From positions 1-36,598 of the forward strand of contig JAGQQE010000016.1 of assembly GCA_020426345.1 (NCBI GenBank): 36,598 nt of DNA. Direction: 5' to 3'. This stretch comes from Planctomycetaceae bacterium. GTDB lineage: Bacteria > Planctomycetota > Planctomycetia > Planctomycetales > Planctomycetaceae. The translations under genes and the position numbers were made by a program. Every line of letters begins with the position of its first letter. The stretch's first letter is position 1. The notes under the pieces are model-generated. The model saw only the letters and a list, made by a program, of their open reading frames with translations. It was not told the DNA's origin and did not search any database. Shown here in pieces: positions 1 to 8,006 of the stretch.

Positions 1-242
1 TGAATCGAATTAGCCACGTTAAAGGTAATGTGGCTCGCGAGATCGGCGAGATGTTTCAGCCACTCGTGATGCACGCCGTCAGGAAAGCAAACAGTGGACT
101 GGCCGGTAAAATCAATCGAAAGATTGAAAAGCTGGGCGACCGTTTGAATATACCGCTCTGGAATTCCGTATTTCCATCGCCCACCGAAAGCTCGTCACAG
201 GATTTGACCGGTCAGGAAAACGACGGGTTGCTGTCAGAATGA
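1..242 (+). CDS. C-terminal end of an unknown protein (truncated by window edge)
   Basis: The reading frame is open from base 3 (start lies outside the window) to a TGA at 240-242, so only about the last 79 residues are visible. The segment is basic and predicted mostly helical (RISHVKGNVAREIG..., then AVRKANSGLAGKINRKIEKL) and ends in a polar Ser/Thr-rich tail. I see no recognisable domain, metal motif or membrane segment. An internal GTG at 30 would give 70 residues, but the frame stays open upstream, so this is more likely the tail of a longer gene. A 244-bp gap with no gene follows. Function unknown. Confidence 0.5.
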   Translation, partial: NRISHVKGNVAREIGEMFQPLVMHAVRKANSGLAGKINRKIEKLGDRLNIPLWNSVFPSPTESSSQDLTGQENDGLLSE

Positions 243-339
243 TCCCTCTGCTGTCTACGTAAACAGTGGCTCATCACTTCTTTTGCCCTGCAGATAACGC
301 TCAACCTCCCCAGATTCCTGAGTTTGCGCCAATTCTCGG

Positions 340-357
340 GATAATCTTCGACTTATC
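340..357. promoter_or_regulatory. Palindromic GATAA-N8-TTATC site, possible Fur-type operator
   Basis: The interrupted palindrome GATAA(340-344)...TTATC(353-357) lies about 130 bp upstream of the FlgM-like gene, which precedes the Fur-family gene. Classical Fur boxes are AT-rich 19-bp palindromes with GATAAT/ATTATC ends, and the outer arms resemble that. The centre does not match. A short palindrome like this can occur by chance, so autoregulation by the downstream Fur homologue is only an inference. Confidence 0.2.
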
Positions 358-486
358 GGTGATCTAACAGAACGTGCTGGACCATCTCCAGTTTCGGCAA
401 TACGATGGTGTGCGTTCTGTGCAGGTTTCTGAAGATTTGGTGTGGGCTGGTTCCGTGCCAGAGCAGCAACCTTTCGAGGATTCAGT

Positions 487-774
487 ATGTCACTCTCAGC
501 AAGTCAAAAAGCAGCATTGGCAGAGGCTGGGGAGAAGTCTTCCCATGGTTCCGATGCGGCAGAGGCTTCAGCGAACGCTGGCCTCACTGCAGAGGAGATG
601 GCGCAACTCAGGGATGAGCGTCTTGCGACAATTCGAAAGGCGGTTGAATCTGGTGACTACGATTCCGATGAATTGCTGGAACGATCTGTTCGGATCATGA
701 TTGAGCGACTTGGTCAGGATCCGGAAAGTACACCGGACAGGGAAAGTAATTTACAAGACGGCTGTCAGCAATAA
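487..774 (+). CDS. Small FlgM-like protein (putative anti-sigma-28 factor)
   Basis: A 95-residue polar protein. The ATG at 487 is preceded by GAGGA with 6 bp spacing, so I prefer it to an upstream GTG at 442. The N-terminal half is Ala/Ser/Glu-rich and probably disordered. The C-terminal half, about residues 35-75, carries the pattern RLATIRKAVESGDYDSDELL, then a helix ending in MIERL. It resembles the sigma-binding end of FlgM (RVxxIKxAIxxGxY...). FlgM binds FliA (sigma-28) and holds back late flagellar genes until the hook is complete. FlgM proteins are typically around 100 residues, so the length fits. No flagellar gene is visible nearby; the gene sits 37 bp upstream of a Fur-family gene on the same strand. 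The assignment rests on one short motif and could be wrong. Confidence 0.5.
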   Translation: MSLSASQKAALAEAGEKSSHGSDAAEASANAGLTAEEMAQLRDERLATIRKAVESGDYDSDELLERSVRIMIERLGQDPESTPDRESNLQDGCQQ

Positions 775-811
775 GCGGCGCCTGAAAAGAGAATAGGCAA
801 AGAGGTTTATC

Positions 812-1312
812 GTGAGCGAGCTGGCTCCCCAGGATGTGGCAGTTTCCCCCGTTGAAAAGTTTCGTGAATACCTGGGTACCAAAGGTAAACGTCTGACGCA
901 GGAACGAGAGATAATCGTTCGCGAAATCTTCGCCGACCATGAGCACTTTGATTCTGATCAGATTGTAGCCCGGCTATCGAAGCCCCGGATCAATGGTGGT
1001 CGGGTCAGTCGAGCAACCATTTACCGAACACTGAGTTCTCTTGAAGAAGCCGGCCTGATTCGTAAGGTTGCCCGAGCTAATGACCGGGAAGTCTATGAAC
1101 ACGACTATGGTTATCCACAGCATGACCATTTTATCTGCAGCAAGTGCAGCAAGCTGGTCGAATTTCGTAACGACGAGATCTCGGTGATCCTTGAGCGGGT
1201 CGCCAGTGAATTTGGGTTTCGAATGAATGGCCACCGACTGGAAGTCAACGGCATCTGTGCCGAATGCGCCAGGCCGCCGGAACGACGCCACCGCAAGCTG
1301 GATATGATTTGA
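812..1312 (+). CDS. Fur-family metal-responsive transcriptional regulator
   Basis: A 166-residue protein starting at GTG 812 with an AGAGG-like site upstream. The N-terminal winged-helix domain includes a recognition region at about residues 64-83 (RVSRATIYRTLSSLEEAGLI), the Fur-family signature. The C-terminal dimerisation and metal region has the HDH cluster at 104-106, CxxC at 109/112 (CSKC) and a second CxxC at 149/152 (CAEC), which together give the structural zinc site and the regulatory metal site. Members bind DNA palindromes when loaded with Fe, Zn, Mn or with peroxide-sensing iron; the sequence alone does not separate Fur, Zur and PerR. It lies 37 bp after a FlgM-like gene and converges on the DUF1552 gene with only 15 bp between the stops. 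Family assignment is very secure; the metal is not known. Confidence 0.93.
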   Translation: MSELAPQDVAVSPVEKFREYLGTKGKRLTQEREIIVREIFADHEHFDSDQIVARLSKPRINGGRVSRATIYRTLSSLEEAGLIRKVARANDREVYEHDYGYPQHDHFICSKCSKLVEFRNDEISVILERVASEFGFRMNGHRLEVNGICAECARPPERRHRKLDMI

Positions 1313-1327
1313 CCTGTTCTCGTCGGA

Positions 1328-2713
1328 CTAAATGGCCTGAAGTTCCGTTGACGCATCGCCGAATGCATCGAGATTAAGTCCCATACGATTTGCGATCGCC
1401 AGATACAGGCTGCAAAGTTTTCGATTGTCGTCGCCTTTGTCCTGGTAGTTCATGTTTCTGCCAGTTTGAAGTGCTCCACCGAGACCGCCGACGGTGAATA
1501 GCGGCACCCGGCTGGAATCATGTCGGCTGCCGGACAGCATGTTGTTGACAAAGATCAGACAGGAATGGTCCAGCACGGTTCCATTCCCTTCATTCATCGT
1601 GTCGAGCTTCGACGCCAGATAGGCCATCTGGCTGACATAGTACCGAGAGATACGTTCAAAGTCGTCTGACTTATCGTTGTGTGATGCCGAGTGGTGAGCG
1701 TTGCGAACATCGAGGAACGGGTAAAACAATCCGGAGATGTCTCTGCAAAGCAGAAGAGTTGCAAAACGAGTCTTATCCGTCTGGAAGGCGATGGCTGTGA
1801 CGTCACACATCAACTTCATGTGTTCACGAATATCTTCCGGCAAGCCGTTGTCCGGACGCTTCATCGCAACAAGGGGAGTTCCATTCTGCGTCGCACGCTC
1901 AGCCGCTTTATTCTGATCTCCTCTTGCGCGGTCAATCCGCTTCTCAACTTCTCGCACGCTGGTCAGGTATTCATCCAGTCGGACTCGATCGGCATCGCTC
2001 ACCTGACGACTCAGGCTCGCAGCATGTTCCTGAATCCGATCCAGCACACTCTTGTTGCGTCGATTTCCGCGATTGTCAAACAGGCTGTCGAATGCCAGTG
2101 ACGGGTAGACTTCCATGGGGACAGGGGACGTTGCGTTCTGCCACGAAATATGTGAACTGTAAGCCATCGAAAAGTTTGTTTCGTGATACCCCGTCACAGG
2201 CTGTTCACAGCCAAGCACCAGACTCGGCTGAGCAGTCTCCTGCCCCAGCCTATTGGCGAGGAGCTGATCGATACTGATTCCACCTCGAAGTTCGGATCCC
2301 TTCTGAAGCGCAGCGCCGGAAAGAATGTTTCCGGTTTGTCCGGGGTGGATACCCACGCCCGTGGCATTCCGGTTGAATAAACCGTCGATGAAATTCATCT
2401 TCTGTTTCAGAGGTTCCATTGGAGAAAGGGTTTTGCTCAATTCCATTTCTCCGCCCTGCCCTTTGGCCCACCAGTGTTCCTGATTGACCCCGCAGGCCAT
2501 AAACAATGCTGCAAATCGTTTCGGTGTTGGCGAGCCTTTGGTGTCGGCGACGGCAGATTCGGCGACGGCAGATTCGGCGATGGTCGAACCAGATGCAGAT
2601 GTCATTCCCCAGACCGGGACGGATTCCAGCCATGGCAACGCCATGGTGACGCCAGCTCCCTGGAGAAGCATTCGGCGAGGAAAGCTGCGATTTTGTCCTG
2701 AGTGATGATTCAT
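1328..2713 (-). CDS. DUF1552 domain protein, Tat-type exported
   Basis: A 461-residue protein. It opens with a twin-arginine-like export signal (FPRRMLLQGAGVTMALPWLE, about residues 11-30). The rest matches the DUF1552 family of planctomycetes and related phyla: segments such as HPGQTGNILSG, the RLDEYLTSVREVEKRI helix and SGSRHDSSRVPLFTVGGLGG. The biochemical role of the family is unknown. In this phylum it is regularly encoded next to DUF1592-type cytochrome proteins, as here: it starts 61 bp after the DUF1592 stop on the same strand, so they are probably co-transcribed. Just after the signal, the protein has a short AESAV repeat produced by a 15-bp DNA tandem repeat (2544-2588). Family call is confident; function is not known. 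Confidence 0.9.
   Translation of the reverse strand: MNHHSGQNRSFPRRMLLQGAGVTMALPWLESVPVWGMTSASGSTIAESAVAESAVADTKGSPTPKRFAALFMACGVNQEHWWAKGQGGEMELSKTLSPMEPLKQKMNFIDGLFNRNATGVGIHPGQTGNILSGAALQKGSELRGGISIDQLLANRLGQETAQPSLVLGCEQPVTGYHETNFSMAYSSHISWQNATSPVPMEVYPSLAFDSLFDNRGNRRNKSVLDRIQEHAASLSRQVSDADRVRLDEYLTSVREVEKRIDRARGDQNKAAERATQNGTPLVAMKRPDNGLPEDIREHMKLMCDVTAIAFQTDKTRFATLLLCRDISGLFYPFLDVRNAHHSASHNDKSDDFERISRYYVSQMAYLASKLDTMNEGNGTVLDHSCLIFVNNMLSGSRHDSSRVPLFTVGGLGGALQTGRNMNYQDKGDDNRKLCSLYLAIANRMGLNLDAFGDASTELQAI
2544..2588. repeat. 15-bp tandem repeat, 3 units, inside the DUF1552 gene
   Basis: Two perfect 15-bp units (TCGGCGACGGCAGAT at 2544-2558 and 2559-2573) are followed by a degenerate third unit (2574-2588). 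The unit is a whole number of codons, so length changes add or remove five residues (read as AESAV) and keep the frame. It encodes the flexible stretch just after the export signal of the DUF1552 protein. Confidence 0.85.
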
Positions 2714-2774
2714 AATTCTTTCGCTTGATTCAGGTTCCTGCGATGGAGAGTTCGGGATGTTCTACAACGCGTTT

Positions 2775-5708
2775 TCAGCGTCGCATCAGGAACTGTTCGC
2801 TTGTGACAATGGTTTCGATCAGGCTTCGGAATCGATAGCCGTCAGTGTGCAGCTTTGCTTTCATCTCGTCAAGAAGCAGGTCGTCGGATAACAACAAACT
2901 GCGTCCCAGACCAAAGGTCAAAAGTTTTCGGCAGAACGTATCAATGAAATCGGACTCTCGATTCTGCTTCAGATACCTTTGAAGATCCACGAGCTGGCTA
3001 CCCTCTGAACCATCTGGAAAGACGGCCGATGATTCGATGGGACGACCACCAAGGTCGATGGATCGCAATTCTCCAATGGGGCCGTAGTTTTCGAACACCA
3101 GTCCGACGGAGTCGAACCGGTCATGGCAGCCCGCACAGGCCGCGTGATCCCGGTGTTTTGCAAGTGCCGCCGCAAGCGTCAGGTCGCCCAACGCTGATTC
3201 GTCTTCGGGCAAGTCCGGGACATTGGGAGGCGGCGCGGGGATGTGTTCGCCAAGCAGCTTTCGAACAACCCAGTATCCTCGCTTTACGGGACTGGTGCGC
3301 AGCCCTGGCGAGTTCTGGGTGAGAAATACCGCCATCGGGACCAGACCACCACGCTGCTTCTGTGCCGCCTGTTCGATTCGAATCCAGCCATCGTCTGTCG
3401 ATTCTGGTGGCGATGAGGGATATTCGAGGCCGTAGTGTCGTGCGAGTGGTTCGTTCACGAACGTGTAGTCTGCGTAAAGGCAATCTAGCAAAGGACTGTC
3501 ATTCTGAATGATCGAATGAATAAACCGCACCGGTTCTTCGAACATCGCGGCACGCAGTGCATCGGTGAATTGCGGGAAACGATTTCGGTCAACACTGTTA
3601 TGCTCTTCGAATCGTCGAAATCCCAGCCAGTTCCCTGCGAATTCGATCGCCAGTGAGCGGGATCGTTTGTCCTGCAGCATTCGCCGGACCTGCGATTTCA
3701 GTTGGTCGTGGTCCTGAAGATGACCGCTGGCTGCAAGATTCAGTAGTTCTTCATCCGGCATGCTCGACCACAGAAAGTAGCTAAGGCGACTTGCAAGTTG
3801 AAAGCGATCCAGAGCGTGTCGACTTGTTGTGAGGGACGGACCGGAATCATTCGTCCGCGCAGCCAGATCCGTGCGATAGAAGAAAAGAGGTGAGACCAGT
3901 AGTGAAACAATCGTGTCCTGAATGGCTTCTTCGTGCGTCAGCCCGTCCTTCGACCTGAGTGACTGATAAAAAGTTTTCAGTTCGTGTTTTTCCGTATCCG
4001 CAAGTGGTCGCCGGTAGCATTTTGCCGCAAAAACTTCGAGCTGTACCAGGTGCGAAGCCTCTGCTGCCAGGCGTGCCTGTTCGACCCACCGTATGGCACC
4101 GTTCATATTCCGGAAGTAATCGACGATCGCTTGTTCTGAGACTCCTTCAGCACCATTTCTTCGGGCTTTGTCGAGATAAACTTCAGACAGCTTTTCGATC
4201 TGATTTTCTTCCAGTGCGTTCAGGTTCTCAGGCCTCGCAAAATCGAAGACTTCATCTCGCATCCACTGAGAGTCTGTTCGCTCGAACCAGAGAAATCCCT
4301 GATACTGCCTGACGGGGGCGTAGGCGATGAAATCCAGTTCTCGCCAGAGACGATCCAGTTCGGACTTCTGGTCTTCAGTGAGGATCAGGTCGCATAGCGG
4401 CGCGTCGTCACGATAGTACCCCATCATGCTGTGGAAGCCAGCGCTAAGCAGTCGTCCTTTCTCCTGCTTTTCACGTGGTACGCCCACATAGTCGCGCCCC
4501 CGTTCAGAAATGTAGAAGGCATCTGGAAAGATGTCTGCAAATCGGGCTAATGCTCTCCAGTATTGTCGACGCTCTTCTCCATCCACTGGAAGCACCAAAG
4601 ACTGTTCTTCCAGTGTTGTCGGTGCAACGTCAGGGGCGTCGATGGTAGCCGCTGAGTTGAATCGGCGACGATTGGCTGCGTATTGATCATTCTTCCAAAG
4701 CACGAATGCCTGAGCACCGCGGTGAATACCTCGTACATCGAGTCCTTCAACGGGCGGTTCCAGACGACGCCGAACGGTGGCCACAAATTCTGCCATCCTG
4801 CGGCATGCCTCCATTGCGGTTGATTCATCTGCATTGTCAGGGATTTCACGCCACATTCGACGTACGATCTCCAGTGGTCCGTAGTCGTCCTGGCTATCGA
4901 TCAGCAGACGGGTTAACGTTGACAGATACTTTGCGCTGATACCAAATTCTGCAGCGACAGCATCTACAGATCTCACTGACTTGCCTGGATGAACCTGAAG
5001 TTGACGAGCAGCGAGGAAGTACGTGGCCAGGTCTGTTGGCTGTTGTCGATAGAAGTCGACAATTCGATTCACGCAGTACTTGTCGCGGTCCGTGTCCGTC
5101 ATCACAGGATGGGGAGCAAAGTCAAAACCGTCTGGTTTGAGTACGAGATGCTGAACGACTTCCCGGGCGCCGGAGAGGTACTTGTTGAATAAAGCGGGAG
5201 AGAGAGTTAATGATTCTGCAGAGTTGTCAAATCCAGCTTCATTTGCGGGATCGACCGGAAACTCTCGAGTCGGCTGAATATCAACGCCCGTGAGATCGCG
5301 GATGGTGTAGTTGTACTCTGCATTGCTCAGCCGACGAACCGGTACTTCACCCGGATCACCTGCATTTCGCTTCGCCTCCGACATCAGGATTTCCTGAATC
5401 TGCCTGACAATCTCGCCAACCTGTTGTTCCGATGGCCGCGGGGAATAATCGGCGGGCGGCATTTCGTCAGCCTGAAGACGATGGATGATCTCCTGCCAGA
5501 CCTGATGTCGGTCGACAATATCCGCAGCGGATCTGGTTGTTTCCAGATTCAATTTTGCCTCTGCCGTTTCCGTGTTGTGACAATCGAGGCAGTGTGCTTT
5601 CAGGAATGGTGCAATGACTGTTGCTACGTCGGCATCTTCAGCAGGAAGTGACGGACTGCCGGACAGGAAAGTCACGGCCGAAAACAGCGCGAAGCGAAGG
5701 ACAGACAT
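2775..5708 (-). CDS. Planctomycete c-type cytochrome protein (DUF1587/1595/1592/1588/1585)
   Basis: A 977-residue exported protein with an N-terminal signal (about 1-24). A planctomycete cytochrome C domain follows with a haem motif CLDCH at 40-44, then a DUF1587 region (about 124-187, VRRLSNAEYNYTIRDLTG). After a long middle region comes a DUF1595-like part (CYRRPLADTEKHELK), DUF1592 (FQLASRLSYFLWSSMPDEEL), DUF1588 (RGGLVPMAVFLTQNSPGLRT, with a second CAGCH motif at 858-862) and a C-terminal DUF1585 segment (FGLGRSLLLSDDLLL). This domain order is standard for the family. Two CxxCH motifs suggest two covalent haems and a periplasmic redox role, but no substrate has been established for the family. 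It is the first gene of a pair with the DUF1552 gene and diverges from the beta-propeller gene at 5917. No clear Shine-Dalgarno site is seen. Confidence 0.93.
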   Translation of the reverse strand: MSVLRFALFSAVTFLSGSPSLPAEDADVATVIAPFLKAHCLDCHNTETAEAKLNLETTRSAADIVDRHQVWQEIIHRLQADEMPPADYSPRPSEQQVGEIVRQIQEILMSEAKRNAGDPGEVPVRRLSNAEYNYTIRDLTGVDIQPTREFPVDPANEAGFDNSAESLTLSPALFNKYLSGAREVVQHLVLKPDGFDFAPHPVMTDTDRDKYCVNRIVDFYRQQPTDLATYFLAARQLQVHPGKSVRSVDAVAAEFGISAKYLSTLTRLLIDSQDDYGPLEIVRRMWREIPDNADESTAMEACRRMAEFVATVRRRLEPPVEGLDVRGIHRGAQAFVLWKNDQYAANRRRFNSAATIDAPDVAPTTLEEQSLVLPVDGEERRQYWRALARFADIFPDAFYISERGRDYVGVPREKQEKGRLLSAGFHSMMGYYRDDAPLCDLILTEDQKSELDRLWRELDFIAYAPVRQYQGFLWFERTDSQWMRDEVFDFARPENLNALEENQIEKLSEVYLDKARRNGAEGVSEQAIVDYFRNMNGAIRWVEQARLAAEASHLVQLEVFAAKCYRRPLADTEKHELKTFYQSLRSKDGLTHEEAIQDTIVSLLVSPLFFYRTDLAARTNDSGPSLTTSRHALDRFQLASRLSYFLWSSMPDEELLNLAASGHLQDHDQLKSQVRRMLQDKRSRSLAIEFAGNWLGFRRFEEHNSVDRNRFPQFTDALRAAMFEEPVRFIHSIIQNDSPLLDCLYADYTFVNEPLARHYGLEYPSSPPESTDDGWIRIEQAAQKQRGGLVPMAVFLTQNSPGLRTSPVKRGYWVVRKLLGEHIPAPPPNVPDLPEDESALGDLTLAAALAKHRDHAACAGCHDRFDSVGLVFENYGPIGELRSIDLGGRPIESSAVFPDGSEGSQLVDLQRYLKQNRESDFIDTFCRKLLTFGLGRSLLLSDDLLLDEMKAKLHTDGYRFRSLIETIVTSEQFLMRR

Positions 5709-5916
5709 GGCAGGTCAATTTCGATTTGGCGGGAAGTACGATCGGTGGGTCGGCGGGAAGCCGTATTCTTGCTGAGCGTCTGAGTTGTGACAACACAATC
5801 CTTCGCCGACCTGCCGTTTCAACTTCAAATTACAATCGGCAGACTGCAAAACTGCCGCGAGACTTCAGGTTGTTCGCGTCACTGCTAATCGTCGCTTCGT
5901 CAACAGAAAGAACGCT

Positions 5917-7020
5917 ATGCGCATTCTCCTGCTTCTGGTTGCTGTGCTCTGCCCACCCGTTGCGTGTGGGCAGCTAAAGGACGGTCGATACCTGTACGTC
6001 GCGTCGCCTGGTATTCGCAACTACCCTGAATATGGTGGTCATGGCATTCTGGTGTTCGACATCGATAACGATCATGCGTTCGTCAAAAGGATTCCAACAT
6101 CAGGACTCGATGCCAGTGGAAAGCCCATCAACGTGAAAGGCATCTGTGCCAGTTCCGTGACCGATCGGATTTATGTCAGCACGCTGACATCCTTAAGCTG
6201 CCTGGATCTGACGACCGAGAAATTGCTTTGGGAAAAATTCTATGACGGTGGCTGTGACAGAATGTCGCTTACTCCTGACGGCCATATTCTTTATGTGCCT
6301 TCGCTGGAAAAAGGACATTGGCACGTGGTCAACGCAGCTGATGGCAGTTTGATTAACAGGATTCAAACGAATTCCGGCGCTCACAATACGATCTGTGGTC
6401 CGAGTGGTCGATTTGCATATTTGGCGGGGCTTAAGTCGCCTGTGCTGACGATTGTCGAAACTCAGGGACATTCTGTGTTCAAGACCTGCGGACCCTTCAG
6501 CCACAATATCCGTCCCTTCACGATCAACGGGTCGGAGTCGCTGGTGTTTGTTTGCATCAACGATTGCCTGGGATTTGAAATCGGCGATCTTGAAACGGGG
6601 AAGAGAATCCACCGTGTCGAAGTGAATGGGTTTTCAATGGGGCCAGTGAAACGCCACGGCTGCCCAAGCCATGGAATTGGATTGACACCCGATGAAAAAC
6701 AGCTTTGGGTCACGGATGGTCACAACAGTCATCTGCACGTTTACGATGCGACGGTCATGCCACCGGTCCAGATGAAGAGTTTTCCGGTGCGAGACCAGCC
6801 TGGTTGGGTGACTTTCAGTATCGATGGTCGCTTTGCTTATCCGTCCAGTGGTGAAGTCTTTGAAACGGTGACATTCAACCAGGTGGCTCTTCTGACGGAC
6901 GAAGTTGGTCGGGACGTTGGAAGTGAAAAAATGCTGGAGATTGACTGGAAAGATGGTGAGCCCGTCGCGCATGGTGATCAATTCGGGATCGGTCACTCGG
7001 AACAGTCGAATTCACGTTAA
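5917..7020 (+). CDS. Secreted beta-propeller (YncE/YVTN-like) protein
   Basis: A 367-residue protein with a short signal peptide (MRILLLLVAVLCPPVACG). The mature part shows repeated blade-like strands: GRYLYVASPG, GILVFDIDND, DRIYVSTLTSLSCLDLTTEK, GHILYVPSLEKGHWHVVNAADG, KQLWVTDGHNSHLHVYDA and GRFAYPSSGEVFETV. This is typical of seven-bladed YVTN/YncE or lactonase-like propellers. Such folds act as binding scaffolds or enzymes; I see no catalytic signature that picks one. It reads divergently from the DUF1592 gene, with 208 bp between the starts, so shared regulation is possible. Fold class is fairly sure; activity is unknown. Confidence 0.75.
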   Translation: MRILLLLVAVLCPPVACGQLKDGRYLYVASPGIRNYPEYGGHGILVFDIDNDHAFVKRIPTSGLDASGKPINVKGICASSVTDRIYVSTLTSLSCLDLTTEKLLWEKFYDGGCDRMSLTPDGHILYVPSLEKGHWHVVNAADGSLINRIQTNSGAHNTICGPSGRFAYLAGLKSPVLTIVETQGHSVFKTCGPFSHNIRPFTINGSESLVFVCINDCLGFEIGDLETGKRIHRVEVNGFSMGPVKRHGCPSHGIGLTPDEKQLWVTDGHNSHLHVYDATVMPPVQMKSFPVRDQPGWVTFSIDGRFAYPSSGEVFETVTFNQVALLTDEVGRDVGSEKMLEIDWKDGEPVAHGDQFGIGHSEQSNSR

Positions 7021-7182
7021 CACCAGTGAGCCCTAATTTTGCACGCGCTGACGCCTGATCATTTTCTTGTCGTCGGTCGGCAGAAATTCAAACAGAAACT
7101 GCTATCGAATTGCGTATTCAGCCCGCAGTGGTGTTTCTGCAATTCCTTGCGCAATTTCGTCAGACGGCACCGTACAGGAGTG

Positions 7183-7797
7183 TCAGGGCAGAACCGTCGT
7201 CTTGCGCATCAAACGCTTCCAGGCGACGGGCCGATAGTGCCGGATAAGCAACAACGAGGTAATGAGCGTAACGAGAGTCAGGATGGCACTGCTGCCCAGT
7301 GCTTTCAGGATCCATCCATCGCACAGACAGCGGACGATGGCGGCTATCACCGCGACAAGAACTGCGGTTCTATTCCAAAGCAGAATACCCGCGATCGATG
7401 CTGCAACCACGGCCTGCATCAAAGCCAGAATGACGGGGCCCGTCAGGAGCCCTGTGTATCGATCATCAAAAAAATGCAGTCCAATGAACATGAGATGGCG
7501 AATGGACTGCATTCCATTGATCAACAGCAGCAGCGTCAGGGGTGCGACCGCCGCGCCGGGCATTTCTTCGTTGTCGATCGCGGCGGGAGTGTAGTCATCT
7601 GCAGGGACAGCTCGGGCTCGTGGCTTTGCCGATGGCTGTTTCTTTTTGCGTCGTCGGGGCGGTAGTACAGTGGTTTCATGACCGCTTGGAGCGGGCACCT
7701 GAAGCTGGCTGGTGCAAACGGGGCACTGGGTGGTACGGCCGGAATAACGATCATCGACGTCGTATCTTTCGCCGCAAATGCACTGTATTGAGATCAT
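7183..7797 (-). CDS. Zinc-ribbon multi-pass membrane protein, function unknown
   Basis: A 204-residue protein. I chose the ATG at 7797, which is preceded by AAGGTG at short spacing and places the zinc-ribbon at the N-terminus; a longer frame starts at 7848. Residues 4-27 hold CICGERY...CPVC, a four-cysteine (CxC...CxxC) ribbon seen at the N-terminus of many planctomycete membrane proteins. A basic Pro/Arg/Lys-rich linker follows, then about four hydrophobic segments (VAPLTLLLLINGMQ, ILALMQAVVAASIAGILL, TAVLVAVIAAIVRCL, ILTLVTLITSLLLI). The ribbon would be cytosolic. It faces the beta-propeller gene tail to tail with 162 bp between stops. No function can be assigned. Confidence 0.7.
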   Translation of the reverse strand: MISIQCICGERYDVDDRYSGRTTQCPVCTSQLQVPAPSGHETTVLPPRRRKKKQPSAKPRARAVPADDYTPAAIDNEEMPGAAVAPLTLLLLINGMQSIRHLMFIGLHFFDDRYTGLLTGPVILALMQAVVAASIAGILLWNRTAVLVAVIAAIVRCLCDGWILKALGSSAILTLVTLITSLLLIRHYRPVAWKRLMRKTTVLP

Positions 7798-8006
7798 TTT
7801 CACCTTCGCCCCTTCCGCTCGCACTGGATTTCCGGGATTGATGAACAAATCACGGGAACGTGCGTTTGCAAAGAGCGGTTCACGAGAATCTGACTTGGCC
7901 GTCAGAATTTTCTATATCCACCAGAACGTGTGCAGCAGTTGGCGAGAGTTTATTCCTGAGTGCTGATGCGAAGGTTATCTGCGGGAGTTGCTTTCTGTGA
8001 AATCAC

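Noticed and set aside
374-700. 108-codon frame overlapping the FlgM-like gene
   Set aside because: Different reading frame, Arg/Gln-rich, no ribosome site; the 487-774 frame has a good site and a family motif.
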